64,000 bases of DNA from Microvelia longipes (GCA_018340805.1 JACMZG010000008.1:53466904-53530903), one strand, 5' to 3'. Shown: positions 36,575-48,837, counted from the first letter of the stretch. A program made the numbers and translations. Notes: generated by a model not told the origin, from the letters alone.

Positions 36575-38040
36575 GGTTTTTTTTTAATTTGGTAATCCTT
36601 AGCCTAAATTTGAATTGCTTTTTCATTTATTGTAACTAAATCACTGAATATGGTGAAAAGTCTGTTTCAATATGTTGAATTAAACATATTTTTCAAAATA
36701 AGGACCGAAGTCTTATATTATTATTTCACTTATTTCATAAACATTTAATATAAAATATTTGATCAAATAGCTAATAAAATAATACCTGGCTTGACAAAGA
36801 GCATGAGAAACATGTAGAGATACAGAGCATAGATATGTTCTAGGCAGAACCTAGATAGTTCTGAGGTAAACTTAAATAAGGTTAATTGAGTGCGGATCTT
36901 ACACAGAGGCAAGTTTAGTTACAGCAATTCCTCTTATTCCACTTGAGATCATAAGTTAGAGTGAAGCACTAACTACTCAATAAAATATATATTTATGTGT
37001 AAACAAACGTAGACAATAAATGCAAATATAAAATCATGTTTGAGATGTGGACATGTTTATATCCTTTAAAATAGTATTTAATTTTATAATGCAAATTAAA
37101 AAAAAACATTTGAGAAAGCTCACATAATCTAACATAGCTATTGTCTGTTTAAATCAATAACAGGCAAATAAAGTCTTCGAAAGAAGAGATTAGATCGTGC
37201 TTGAGAAGAAATAAGGAAGCTATAGAAGAGTGAGAGAAATATATAAAATATGAGAAAATAAAAGTCAAAGGATTAACTGCAAATAAAAAATACCACTCCT
37301 TAAGAATACTAAGGATTTGAGAATTTAAGCTTACCAAGAGTAGGGGTTAGGAAAAGGTAGAAAGTGAGAAAACCAAGTCAGGGGTTTTAAGTGCTAAATA
37401 AAGATGTGAGTAGAAAGAATATAAGAGAGAGAACTTTAAGATGCTTCTAAAAGAGCAAGGGATTTAGCTAACTGTGCCTGTGTAACAATCAATCTCAGCT
37501 CTACCTAAATCTAACCTTACAAGAGGCTATCTTATACATATGTATATAGACCAGAGGATATATATATAGACCAGATTAAAATCTTACAACTCGCAGAGTA
37601 TCCTTCGCCAACCTCTTACAAGCTAAGAACTAAACAGCTAATGAAAAAGCGGGTATAGGGTACCTCTGTGCCATGGCTTAGCTTCACAACTTCAGATTTA
37701 CTTGGCTTGTCCTCAGAAAATCTTAACATTATTTTTTAAAGCTAAAGGAGGTATTACTTCGGTCTTACTAAGCTTGATCTCAGAATTATTAGCCAAACAA
37801 ATTTCTAGGGTGTTTTAACTTTTGTTTTAGCTACAAAAGATATTGCAATAGACATCCATGGATTTTCAAAGGAAATTTGCTAAATCATTTTGTAGATTGG
37901 CATAAACTGAGCATTGTATGATTGCCTAATATGTAGTTCAGTATTGATTATGGAAGGGCAATAGTTTTTAACAGCCTGTACTACAAAAAAGCGCATTTCC
38001 TTTTATTGATAGAAAAGGAAAAGTGCAACTGTTCTGATAC
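36575..38040. other. No gene recognised
   Basis: AT-rich. Near 37870 a 'ttttcaaaggaaatttgct' word recalls family B/A ends. No coding signature in the 60-codon frames. Confidence 0.4.
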
Positions 38041-38065
38041 ATATATATATATATATAATATATAT

Positions 38066-38109
<44 letters not shown>

Positions 38110-38147
38110 TATGGTTATTTGATAGAAAAGAAAAAGTGCAACTGTTT

Positions 38148-38204
<57 letters not shown>
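38041..38204. repeat. (AT)n microsatellites flanking a duplicated 25-bp word
   Basis: (AT)n at 38041-38104 and 38152-38204. 'gatagaaaagaaaaagtgc' precedes the second tract and a near copy ('gatagaaaaggaaaagtgc') precedes the first, so the unit word+(AT)n is duplicated. Confidence 0.9.
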
Positions 38205-38207
<3 letters not shown>

Positions 38208-38264
38208 CCACTTCTCGTGATAAGGGCTCTTTACAACGGATATTAGATTCATACTCGGTTCTAT

Positions 38265-39430
38265 TTTAGCGAATTTCCTTTGGAAATTCGCCTAATGGGA
38301 TAGGCGGCATGGCGGATTTCGAACCTCGGTCCACGACACAAATCCGTTTCAGAGGTCCCTAATGACGAAAAATAAGTTTCGCGAGACTTTATATATAATA
38401 TATATATATTATATATATATAATATATATATAATATATAATATATATATATATATATACACATATATGTGTGTATTTCTAGACACTTTCTTGTAAACACT
38501 CTATCTTTCGAACGGATTAATACTTTATAACCAAACTTGGTAAAAAAATCAACATTGGGGAGGACACGAACCCTATTGAAAACCAGGTTTTGGTGACGTC
38601 ATTAACCCGGTTTGCTGAGTCAAAAAATTTTCAAAAAATCGGCAAAATTCAGGGTTAATATTTTTTGCCGTGAAAAAGGTCAATATTTATGTTTTTTGAG
38701 ACGCTGAATCGAATGAAACTGGTCCGAAGTCGATACGACCACTCTAAGTGACCTAAAATTTGAAAAAACCATTGTAAATTACCGAAAACCAAAATTTAGG
38801 TCGATAAAAAATAAATTTCAAGTAGGGTGTCGTTTTCTATGTAATTTTGGGCGCTGAAAAGTATGAAACCGGTCCGAAGTCGATACGACCACAATAAGTT
38901 ACCAAAAAGTCGAAAAAACCACAAAAATTATAGAAAACCAAAATTACGGTCGTTGAAAATTAAATTTCGAGTAGGGTGTCGTTTTCAATGTTTTTTGGGC
39001 CTCTGAGTTGAATGCCAGTGGTCCGGAGTCAATACGACCACTCAAACTCAGGGTACCTGGGTTCACATCCTGGAAGGGTCGATAATTTTTTATCGTTTTT
39101 TTTTTTTTAACTTAATTTAAGTTTACAACTAGAAAATAATTCTGGCGCGGTGGTCCGCATGACGGGCGAATTTTCTTTGGATGTGTGTTTCCATGCTTTT
39201 TACATTATATAAGTTTACAACTACTAAATAAATAATTCCGGCGCGGTGGTCCGCTGTCGGGCAAATTTCATTTAGAATGCGTGTTTCCGTGCTAAACAAC
39301 CTATTTCTTGCTTATGCAAGAACCATGCCCATTGCGTGGTTCCGGTTCATGCTTTAGAACCTAAGCAGTTACTCAATTGTCAAGCACTGCTCGTAACTCA
39401 TTTTGTCTGTATTTTCCAAGGAAATGCGCT
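38265..39430 (+). mobile_element. Family B element, best copy
   Basis: 5' end is the palindrome 'agcgaatttcc-ttt-ggaaattcgcc'. It is followed by 'gggataggcggcatggcgg', an (AT)n tract (38390-38458), 'ctatctttcgaacggatt', 'accaggttttggtgacgtc', a tandem core of about 150-bp units (38690-39050), and a 3' module ending 'ttccaaggaaatgcgctaa'. No protein. The layout (palindromic ends, microsatellite, 150-bp tandem core, 3' 'gctaa') resembles non-autonomous Helentron-associated/pearl-like elements; class is inference. Confidence 0.65.
38690..39050 (+). repeat. Tandem core, period about 150 bp
   Basis: 'ggtccgaagtcgatacgacc' at 38721 and 38871 and a variant 'ggtccggagtcaatacgacc' at 39020, with 'gtagggtgtcgttttc' between units. 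Just over two units. Confidence 0.9.
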
Positions 39431-39938
39431 AAAACCTTTAAAGATAACTGACTAAGCTTAAAGATAAGTAACTAATCTTTAAACTAGTGCAAATAATAGT
39501 GCGTACTTCTAATTTTAGAGGCATAGTTTTGTACAACCAACTGGATAATTATGCGCATTTCCTTTGGAAAATACAGACAAAATGAGTTACGAGCAGTGCT
39601 TGACAATTGAGTAACTGCTTAGGTTCGAAAGCATATAAACCGCGGAACCACGCAATGGGCATGGTTCTTGCATAAGCAAGAAATGGGTTGTTTAGCACGT
39701 AAACACGCATTCTAAATGAAATTTGCCCGACAGCGGACCACCGCACCGGAATTATTTATTTAGTAGTAGTAAACTTATATAATGTAAAAAGCACGGAAAC
39801 ACGCATCCAAAGGAAATTCGCCCGACATGCAGACCACCGCGCCAGAATTATTTTCTAGTTGTAAACTTATATTAGGTAAAAAAACGATAAAAAACTATCG
39901 TCCCTACTAGGATTTGAACCCAGGTACTCTGGGTTTGA
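39041..39938. repeat. 0.9 kb foldback: two 380-bp inverted arms
   Basis: 39041-39430 and 39552-39938 are inverted copies around a 120-bp spacer. Shared words include 'ggcgcggtggtccgc', 'gaatgcgtgtttccgtgct' and 'caagcactgctcgtaactca'. The outer ends carry 'gggttcacatcc'/'ggatttgaaccc', which fits a tRNA B-box. The right arm is followed by a further short copy of the 'ccaaaggaaattcgcccgac' module (39948-39995). Confidence 0.92.
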
Positions 39939-39995
39939 GTGCTCGCATCCAAAGGAAATTCGCCCGACATGCGGACCACCGCGCCAGAATTATTT

Positions 39996-41269
39996 TATTG
40001 CATTAAATTACTTGTAATAGGTATTAGATTAACTGATAACAAGCTAATAATGGAGTTTAAATTTATTAATTGATAATCAATTTCATATACTTACCAAATA
40101 ATTAATAACTCACTATGTTCACTCTTTTTTGAAAAATATTTGTTTAAATTATTCGTTTAAGTTTATTATTTCAAGTCTGTAGTGGTGAGAGCTTGATTCT
40201 ATATTTAAAATCCTGGTATATTTGAAATATTTATCCATGCAATATTACAAAATATTTTAGCACCGATAGTCGTTCTGTTAATTTTTAACTCATTTTATCA
40301 CAAATTAATTAAAAATAAAGAAATAAAAGAAGAATTTTAATCGGCTCCCGTGGTAATCCTATAATAAAAAAAAATTTGACCACCCTTTCATTTTCTTGCC
40401 ATTAGTATTGCCACCCTGACAATCTTTGAATTGTGAATACACGTTGTACATGAGGTATACATCAATATTCATAACAATGCTGAATTCATGAAACTTCGAA
40501 AACATCATCTAACCAACACAGTATTCACAAAAGATCACCAACACCTAACAAATTTTACTTGTGTCGCCTAACTTCTGTCTATAGTCATTAGATTGAAAAA
40601 GGACAAAAATATTCTCACAAACATAAACTTAAAACAGCTAAGAGTCGAGAAAACAGGGGGTGTTGTTTTAAAAGAAATAAATTGGAAAAAATGATAAAAA
40701 AGCAAGTTTGTTTCCACATCTGGTTTAGCAGGAATTCGCTCCTCCACACTGCCCAGCGTAAAGTTTTTTCACAGCCTTTTCAAGATAACTCGGATAAAAC
40801 TAAATCCAATTTTCTTCTTCTTTTTATTCAAACATTTGCACAGAAGAAAATTCTTATTTTTAAACATTATTGTAAAGGCAAATACTTAGAGTAGAAACGA
40901 TGCTTGACAATAGACTCAACTCAACAAGCTTATCCAAACTAAATTAAGTCTAATTTTTATTTAATTTCATACAATTCAATTTTATAAAATTGGAAAGTAA
41001 AAAAAGAAAATTCTCTGTTACTTTCACAAGAAAATATATTTCAAAATATATTTGTACTTGCAGCAAATCTAAATTTGCTGAAACAGGTATTATTATTAAT
41101 AATTAGAATTATAATTTTCTTAAAATGATACAATAAATAACAATTTTGCACGATCCATATAGTGACATACGTATTTCTCTAAAATGTTTCTTTACATTAG
41201 TAGTCCCCTGTACAGTCAAACAGACAGATAAACCTATCAATGAGCGTGCCGCGTTATATTTAAATAAGT
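39996..41269. other. No gene recognised
   Basis: AT-rich; the 70-codon frame at 40682-40894 has no family features. Confidence 0.4.
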
Positions 41270-41660
41270 TAAATATAAGGTATCTCGGAACTTTTCCTTA
41301 ACTTTGAACTGGTTTCCTCTTCATAATGCTATTTTTACTCACACTAAAGTAGTCTTACTTTGGTTTTGCTCGCCTTCAGAAAGTAAGGTGACGACGGGAA
41401 AGTAAGATTCGTACTTACTTCGCTCAAACTTTAACTTTAATTTAAGTTAAACTAAAATTTTGTAAGACTTTCAAGATTCAATTTTCTAGCACAAAGAGCA
41501 GGAGACCAGAAACACAGACAGTATGATTAAAACTACTAAGGTCTTAAACAGAACAAAACACAACAACATTTTAAATTTTTTATCCACGTTATTCGATTTT
41601 ATTGTGATAACAATACTTTTCCTGCAAACGGTAATAGGTGAGGCAAAGTAAAAAGTGGAA
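41270..41660 (+). repeat. Family R copy, diverged
   Basis: 5' phrase 'ggtatctcggaacttttcc' and 3' stem-loop 'acttttcctgcaaacgg...gaggcaaagt'. Confidence 0.55.
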
Positions 41661-42209
41661 GAAGTGGAAAATTTATTTTTAGTTTACATGGGTTAAAATC
41701 TGGTTAAAAAGTATCTTTTCCTCATAATAAACCTACCTATATCGTCATGCAGTTGAGTTTCTGTGTAATAATTCCCTTTTAGAAAAGACACGGGGTGGCG
41801 GTTTGAAGCATCTAGAGGAAAAATTTTAAGTTAAAATTGGGAAGTAAGAAACTTGACACAGCTATCGGAGCAAAAGCAGCACTGGCCTAAAGCCAATTTT
41901 GATTTGTAAGATAACAAATAGATTGTGAACAAGTAGAATATAAATAAGATTAAGTAGGAAATAATAAAATAATAACTGAGAGACATTAATTAAGAGATAG
42001 TTGAAATAAGTCAGGACATCGGAAACCGGTTTCCGGAAGGCACTAGCAAAAGAGGCGTGGTACCAAACGCGTCGTAACAAAAATGTCCCCACCAGGTTCA
42101 AGAGGTCGGAAAAATGGCATAGGGAAATGTCAAAAATGAAAAAATGAAACATATGAACTACTAATACATAGTGCGCACAAAATAGAAGAGAAAAATCGGA
42201 TACAGGGTA
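41661..42209. other. No gene recognised
   Basis: A 96-codon minus-strand frame (41862-42152) is hydrophobic but unrecognised; likely by chance. Confidence 0.35.
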
Positions 42210-42480
42210 TTTCAGACCTTTACTTTACCATATTAGAATCGCTAAGCTTATCCTAACCACTTCGGACTCGTTCGATCGTCAAATATGAAAATCACAAAAC
42301 TCAAAATATGGAAATCACCAAATTAATGTTGCAAAACTTGCTTCGCTCGTCCTCAGATATTCCTTTCATTTCCAGCAAACACCCTTATTACAGGCACTGA
42401 CATCGTTCGATGCTGCTCCACAATTCAATTTAACAAAAACCGTAGATTTACAAGGCATATTAAAATAAAACAATAGTTCT
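42210..42480 (+). repeat. Family R internal fragment
   Basis: Contains 'aaaacttgcttcgctcgtcc', 'ggcactgacatcgttcga' and 'acaaaaaccgtaga', the middle of R. Confidence 0.55.
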
Positions 42481-42873
42481 TACACAAAGGGTTAAATTTA
42501 TCCCCCTTTTACAAATATTAATAATTGTTGTCTTAATCATGCTGCCAATCATAGAACTAAGCTTCTCAAACGATTACATTAAAATTATAGGAGCATATAA
42601 TTTTGCCGTGTTATATAAGAAAGCGTGTTAAGAAAAAGAATTAAAATTTAATTGCTGACAAAATTATTTAAACATTTTTAAAATTATTAAAAAAACTTAA
42701 AAAGACATTATTACAATTACTTTTGTATGAAAAACTTTTTATTTATGATTTTTAAAAACTTTTAAGATATTTTGATACGTAGAGTAGGGTTCACCTCAAA
42801 CTCTAATCAGTTTTAAACCACTGTGAAAACATTATTGTGTCTAATAGATAAATTAATCTTTTTAATGAGAAGT
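42481..42873. other. No gene recognised
   Basis: AT-rich spacer between two R pieces. Confidence 0.4.
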
Positions 42874-43475
42874 TAAAAAATCAGGTACGGGGCATCTCAA
42901 AACTTTTCCTACCCACATTGGATTTGCTACGCTCATACGTGTAATTAAAAAAAAACATTTTTCGACAAAACGTTACTCTTCATACATTCTTTTTATTATT
43001 TTTTAAAAAAATATATTTATTGTAATCAAAATTTGTTCTATGGATTTTGTACCCAAAAAAGTACACTTCTTCATAAAGTGACCAAGAGATTAGACAGAGG
43101 AGGAATGCTCAACACCATTTTCCAGCCCGGAGGACCTGTTAATAAAAATCGACTACTACTTCACTAATAGTACAAAAGTATATATTAAATTAAACTGACT
43201 TGAAAGAATTTCAATTTAAGGCTCCAGTATATAAAATCTTTCCAGATGAATGAAAAATATGTGATTTACAGGTATCCAGGATGATACCTTGTCACCTGCC
43301 GTCCTAGTTGCCAAACTATTCTTTCTCATATTTTGGCATGTGTCCTAATTTCAAACAGGAGCTACGATATTAACAGTGTAACACACACACACATACAAGA
43401 AAGATAAATTGGTAAAAACTACTCAGGAGGTCTCAAAGTGGATTATTCAGGTAAAACCCAATAAAGGAATTTTCG
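42874..43475 (+). repeat. Family R copy
   Basis: 5' 'aatcaggtacggggcatctc', then 'gatttgctacgctcat', and towards the 3' end 'caggagctacgatattaac' with (AC)n and 'ctactcaggaggtctc'. Confidence 0.65.
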
Positions 43476-43724
43476 GCAAACACAATTCCTTTCCTTATTT
43501 TTCACAATTCCAATTCCTTAAAGTAAGAAAATAAAACAAAGAAAAGAAAGGAAGTAAGTATATAACAGACATTTATAGAACCAGTCGTATCTATATATCC
43601 AATATTTCACAAAAAACAAAAAAACAACAACTGTCTTCCTAAACCGATTTCCTGACGGCCGTTTGACAAAACGACAAACTAATCATAATCAACTTAAGGA
43701 ATCCCAAAAAGCGTTTAAAAGTAA

Positions 43725-44124
43725 GAAAAAATCAGGTACGGGGTACTTCGGAACTTTTCCTTTATCACATCGGATTCACATTACTTCAGACTCGCTTCGC
43801 TCGACCTCAGAGATACGAGTCGTTAAATTTATGCTTCAACACAGCTTCGGACTTGCTTCGCTTGTCCTCAGATAGTAATTTCATCCGTTTCATTCCTAGC
43901 GGTAGCCCTTCCTGGTACTGACCACGCTCAATGCTGCATAATTTTACGATCCAACAAAAATCGTCGTATTGAAAAGAAACTTGGGGAAACTGTTCATGAC
44001 ATATTATTCATGCATACACTAGAAGCAAATTTCAACTCAATTAGATTTTTATAATGGATACAAAACGTACACAAGTCATATGATAAAAATTTAAATAATG
44101 CTGACAATGAGATGAAAGTTGGCT
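43725..44124 (+). repeat. Family R copy, 5' half, ends at the assembly gap
   Basis: 'aaaatcaggtacggggtact', 'ttcagactcgcttcgctcg', 'tgaccacgctcaatgctgc', up to 'gatgaaagttggct', where the N-run begins. Its last 119 bases recur at 45748-45866. Confidence 0.85.
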
Positions 44125-44134
44125 NNNNNNNNNN
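44125..44134. other. Assembly gap (10 N)
   Basis: Run of N inside an R copy; a further single N is at 45747. Confidence 1.
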
Positions 44135-44446
44135 CATGTATAACAAATATTTCAGTTAAAATGGAAGAATACGTCTAAATGAAAGGGATAATTATAATGG
44201 AATCTCCGTTTCGGTTTTTCGGTTAGCACGCAATGCTTTTCCTTATCTCAGCGGTAGTAGGTGAAAAAATAAAGTCGTAAAGGGGATGCCTCGGATTTCC
44301 CCTCGCACCATTTGATTCACTATAGTTCAGGGGCCCGGACCTGAAAAAATGTGACTCATGTTGTACTACCTTAAACCAAATATTTTTGAAAATATTTCTT
44401 AAATTTTGAAGGAAAAACATAGTCTGCCTATCCAGAGTGGAAGACC

Positions 44447-44500
44447 GAACAAGCACTGATGATGGCCTTTGGGGTTGAAAGCCGGCTTTGTTTTTTAATA
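44447..44500 (+). ncRNA. Hammerhead ribozyme candidate, third family
   Basis: CTGATGA (44456-44462), stem II GGCC/GGTT, GAAA (44477-44480), self-complementary GCCGGC, then TTT. Bases after the predicted site (TGTTT) pair with AAGCA before CTGATGA (one G-U pair). 'gtggagagact' downstream is shared with the pLTR of the Penelope-like element at 33.2-36.6 kb. No RT is seen here. Confidence 0.5.
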
Positions 44501-45289
44501 AAGTAATTAAGTGGAGAGACTCTTTTATTTATCATTATTTTATATCCATTTCACCTAAGTTTAGACAAACAACCCTAAACATAATATTACATTTGCGTGA
44601 AATTGTAATTATTAAACAAATGACGTCACCAATGTACAGTTATGACCCCAAGCTGTTGTATCCTTTCTCTAAGTATTATTCTCTTTTATAGTACCGAGCT
44701 ACCCAAGTAATGATAAGAGCTGATGTATCATCCCTCTAAGTATTAGTCTCTTAGTGATTAGGAAACAGGACACATTTGACGGTCCTATTCATGACTTCAA
44801 ATATGCTAATCTTCAAATTGACAGAAAAAATTTCCCTTTTTCCCGTTTTTCTATTTTTTTTATTTACTAGCCTCGTCTTGCACCTCTGCCTGGTTATTTC
44901 GAATAACCAGGCATTGAAAAATAAATTTTTCATAGGTTATTTAAATAAAAATAATATAATATATATAAAAATAATATGATAACAATAAAATTATAGTAGC
45001 TTACTTCTAGAAACAACTTACTTAATTAAATATTAAGCTATACTTACATATAACTAACTCAGACCAGCAACATATTTCTTAAGATATATTATTACTGGCT
45101 ATATAATGTGTTTTTTAACAGCGTGTCTATCTGACAAAGAAATGAAAGACATGCTTGGGCTTGGGACGTCATATTGCTGTACTATATAGTTTCTTTTTCT
45201 CTATAGCAACAAGTGAAAGTGAAGCAGTTAAGATATAAAACTGACAGTTATTTCCTTCTCAAGTATTTTATGTAATAAAGAAAATAATA
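44501..45289. other. No gene recognised
   Basis: AT-rich sequence of the contig piece lying between the two N positions. Confidence 0.4.
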
Positions 45290-45746
45290 CACTGAGAAAC
45301 ATTTCTGGCGTTTCCCAGTGGAAAAACACTGGGTCTAACAAGAAAATTCTAGTGAAGCGAATGACTACTAGAAGTATCCTGAGTTAACTAAATGAAATAG
45401 TTAAGGGCGTTTAGTTGAATTGACTAATCAATTCTGTTAAGGGTTCTTGTTGAGGTAACCCATACTTCACTGGGAAATTTAGCTAAAACCAACAGTATTT
45501 TAGTTAGAATCATTGGTAAAGTAACAAATGTTTAGTAACCTCCACCTAAGTTTAGTTAGGTGCAATGGTAACTTTTAGTTAAAGACAGAGATTCTCAAAG
45601 CATTTCTAGTTAAGCACAACCAATTTTGTTTAGTTGGCGCAACGAACAAAGCAAAATCCACGTGTACTTTCATTAGCCTAACAAACTCCACTGGGACTTT
45701 TATATTGACTTAAATAATTTGCCAGTGAAAGTCTAGTAATGTATAT
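45290..45746 (+). mobile_element. CACTG-ended element, 5' end only
   Basis: Starts CACTGAGAAAC directly after 'ta' and matches the first 460 bases of the element at 45908, with mainly small indels. It stops at the single N (45747). Either a separate copy or an artefact of unmerged contig ends. Confidence 0.8.
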
Positions 45747-45747
45747 N

Positions 45748-45907
45748 ATTCATGCATACACTAGAAGCAAATTTCAACTCAATTAGATTTTTTTATTTTT
45801 TACAAAACGTACACAAGTCATATGATAAAAATTTAAATAATGCTGACAATGAGATGAAAGTTGGCTCATATGTTAGCCTTACATACGTGCCAAATCTCAA
45901 TCCTGTA
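45748..45907 (+). repeat. Family R, left half, split by the CACTG element
   Basis: Runs from 'attcatgcatacactagaag' to 'gccaaatctcaatcctgta'. The same R copy resumes at 52527 with 'tagcaacatttttccgcg'. Confidence 0.88.
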
Positions 45908-46550
45908 CACTGAGAAAAATTTCTGGCGTTTCCCAGTGGAAAAACACTGGGTCTAACAAGAAATTCTAGTGAAGCGAATGACTACTAGAAGTATCCTGAG
46001 TTAACTAAATGAAAATAGTTAAGGGCGTTTAGTTGAATTGACTAATCAATTCTGTTAAGGGTTCTTGTTGAGGTAACCCATACGTTCACTGGGAAATTTA
46101 GCTAAACCAACAGTATTTTAGTTAGAATCATTGGTAAAGTAACTAAATTGTTTAGTAACCTCCACCTAAGTTTAGTTAGGTGCAATGGTAACTTTTAGTT
46201 AAAGACAGAGATTCTCAAGCATTTTCTAGTTAAGCACAACCAATTTGTTTAGTTGGCGCAACGAACAAAGCAAAAATCCACGTGTACTTTCATTAGCCTT
46301 AACCAAACTCCACTGGGACTTTATATTGACCTTAAATAATTTTGCCAGTGAAGTCTAGTAATGTTATAGTTATCTCAACTAGAATTTGTAGTGAATGAGG
46401 ACGTTAAGTAGTTCGCTCAGCTAGTTTCTAGTTACCTTAACTACACATTTTTGTTATCAGCAATTGCATTCTGGTTACCTTAACAAGGTATTCAAGTTAC
46501 CACATTAACGTTCATATCCACATCAATGAAACTTCAGTTACTACAACTAT

Positions 46551-46760
46551 ATTTTCTGGTAGGCTCTACTACTGTGTAGTTACCTCAAATACATTTTCTG
46601 GCAGACTCTACTACTGTGTAGTTACCCCTAATATATTTTCTGGTTGACTCAACTACTGTATAGTTATCCCCAATTATATTTTCTGGTTGCCTCTACTACT
46701 ATTTAGTTATCTTCACTATAATTTATGGTTGCCTCTATTGCTATTCTAGTAGGCTCTTCT
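46551..46760 (+). repeat. 42-bp tandem repeat, about 5 units
   Basis: Units begin 'attttctggttgcctctact' and contain 'actgtgtagttacc'; starts at 46551, 46593, 46635, 46678 and 46720. Degenerate continuation to about 46860. Confidence 0.9.
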
Positions 46761-46860
46761 AGAATAGCTAGGTTTCTAGTAGAGGTAACTATATTTTTTC
46801 CAGTTACCTCCACTACATTGTAGTTGCCTCTACTGTCTGTCTAGTGCCCTCTACTGCTCG

Positions 46861-47533
46861 ATTTGAGTAGAACTACACGTGCACTTAGTTATAGGATTAG
46901 CATTAATGATAATTAATTCATGTTTAATTAATAATTGAAATACCGCATTAACTAACTTCACATAAACTAATGGCACCTGGTCATATTACACTCTCAGTAA
47001 TCATTGTGAGTGTAACGCTAACATAGAACAAAAAAAAGTTTTAGTTATGTGAAATATGTCAATACATACATTACAATTAAAAATTGAACAAATGTTAACT
47101 ATCTTTAATGCACAACTAAGAGCACTAGATGTACCAAACTAAAAAAGTAAAAGAGGTTGGACTAACAAACAGTTAAAGACATCATACAATGTGTGGTTAA
47201 AGAAAAATAACACAGGGTTGAGTGACATAGAAATGAAAAGCATTATAAAGGAAATAGTAACATTTATTTTTTTTTTTTTTGTACAAATATTAAATATACA
47301 GTTGTTTGGACAATATTGTAGAATTGTTAACATATACAATGAATGAAATTAGGTAAATAATAAAAATAAAAGTAAAATACAATAAAAACAATTTATGATT
47401 AAGAAAGGATTTTTTTTAAATTGTTGCTATAAATAATAAATTATACTTGTTTCTTAATTGTTATGTTAATAATTAATTTATGAATTAATTAATCATTTCA
47501 CACATTAAATTAAATTATTACTTAATTAATTAA
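46861..47533. other. No gene recognised
   Basis: AT-rich interior of the CACTG element. Confidence 0.4.
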
Positions 47534-47580
47534 GTAATTAAGTAAGTAAGTAAGTAATAATAAGTAAGTAAGTAAGTAAT
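47534..47580. repeat. (AAGT)n microsatellite
   Basis: Lies just upstream of the LINE 5' truncation. Confidence 0.9.
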
Positions 47581-47637
47581 CTATGAATTACTTGACTATG
47601 AATCTATGACTACGTAGCTAAAGATCTCGACTCAAAT

Positions 47638-48048
47638 ATGAAATCAATTGCCGTTTTTATAGATTTAAAGAAGGCGTTCGACACAGTCTGCCACAAACTG
47701 ATTCTCCAGAAATTGAAGTCAATGGGCATTACTGGAACTTATTACAAATGGTTCGAAAGTTATCTCTTTCAGAGAAAACAAAGATTAAAAATAGGCGATG
47801 AGTTAAGCGAGCCTCTCTACATGACCTTTGGACTGCCTCAGGGAACTTGTATAGCCCCAGCGGCCTTTCTAGCCTACATAAATGACTTAAGTTCATTGCA
47901 AGCTCATGGCGCGTTTAGCGAATGTATATTATTTGTAGATGACTGTACACTTTACTATAGAGGACATGACTGGACGACTGTTTACCAAAATGCTAGTAGA
48001 GGACTGACAGTAGTAAAAGATGGATGGATGAAAACTTACTTACTTTAA
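47638..48048 (+). pseudogene. LINE reverse transcriptase, palm fragment
   Basis: 136 codons from the first ATG; the homologous frame extends upstream ('DYVAKDLDSN' from about 47608). RT motifs in order: A 'FIDLKKAFD' (7-15), B 'GLPQGT' (65-70) followed by 'PAAFLAYINDL', C 'FVDD' (99-102). Catalytic Asp residues are present. The N-terminal part of RT and the APE-type endonuclease expected for this clade are missing by 5' truncation. The frame breaks after 'DGWMKT' through an apparent one-base loss. Confidence 0.88.
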
Positions 48049-48732
48049 ATTTTGATAAAACTAAATACTTAACCTTTTCTATGGACACTCGTGGACAACC
48101 TAATAACTTAGCATTAAAATTACATAATTGTGACTGCATCAAAATGACTTCCGACTGTAAATGCTCCAGTATTATTGATAAAGTTAAGAGTATAAATATT
48201 TAGGAGTATTTATTGATCAGCATCTAAACTGGAAAAATCAAATTGAAATGTTGTCAAATAAATTAAGGAAGCTAGTGTATAATTTTGTTTGTTTGCGACG
48301 CTTTGCTGACCTGACCACTTTGAAAACAGTATATTACGCTCTTGTGCAATCCATTTTAACTTACGGACTAACTGCATACGGGACCGCTGCCTCTACTAAC
48401 TTAGAACCTATTCGGATTTTACAAAAAAGATAATAAAATTTGTTTAAAAGTGCCCAAGTTATATTCATCTGATAAATGTTTCGCTGACTTCCAAGTGATG
48501 CCTCTTGATGTTCTTTTCAGAGATCAGTTTTATTAAAATACTTTGACCACCAGAAAGACATAGTTGACCATAATTATGAAACTAGACAGAAAACTAACAG
48601 ACTTGTAACAGTACCACATTGTAATACTACAAAACGACAAACTTCACTCGCTTACATAGCTCCTAAGCTTTATAATCAATTACCTACCTACCTCAAAGAC
48701 CAAATAGACAAAATAAATTCAAACCTCTGTTA
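48049..48732 (+). pseudogene. LINE ORF2 C-terminal part, several frame breaks
   Basis: Continuation of the RT ORF: 'LTLNFDKTKYLTFS', then 'EYKYLGVFIDQHLNW', an open stretch 48248-48433 ('LSNKLRKLVYNFVCLRRF...SILTYGLTAYG'), and a tail with 'YETRQKTNRLVTVP' and 'YIAPKLYNQLPTYL', the conserved C-terminus of jockey/CR1-type ORF2. At least four further frame changes are needed, each a missing base, some in A-runs. Non-functional as assembled. Confidence 0.8.
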
Positions 48733-48794
48733 AATAAATACCTAATTAAAGTCAAATAAATTAGATCAAAAAGATTAATTAACACAAATTTCCT

Positions 48795-48837
<43 letters not shown>

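Noticed and set aside
39055..39075. tRNA gene or pseudogene at the B-box-like word
   Set aside because: Only the B-box-like part is seen; no cloverleaf or A-box could be drawn.
48797..48837. Poly(T) as the tail of a reverse-oriented retrocopy
   Set aside because: No retrocopied gene or SINE body was recognised next to it; it may be part of the LINE 3' untranslated region.
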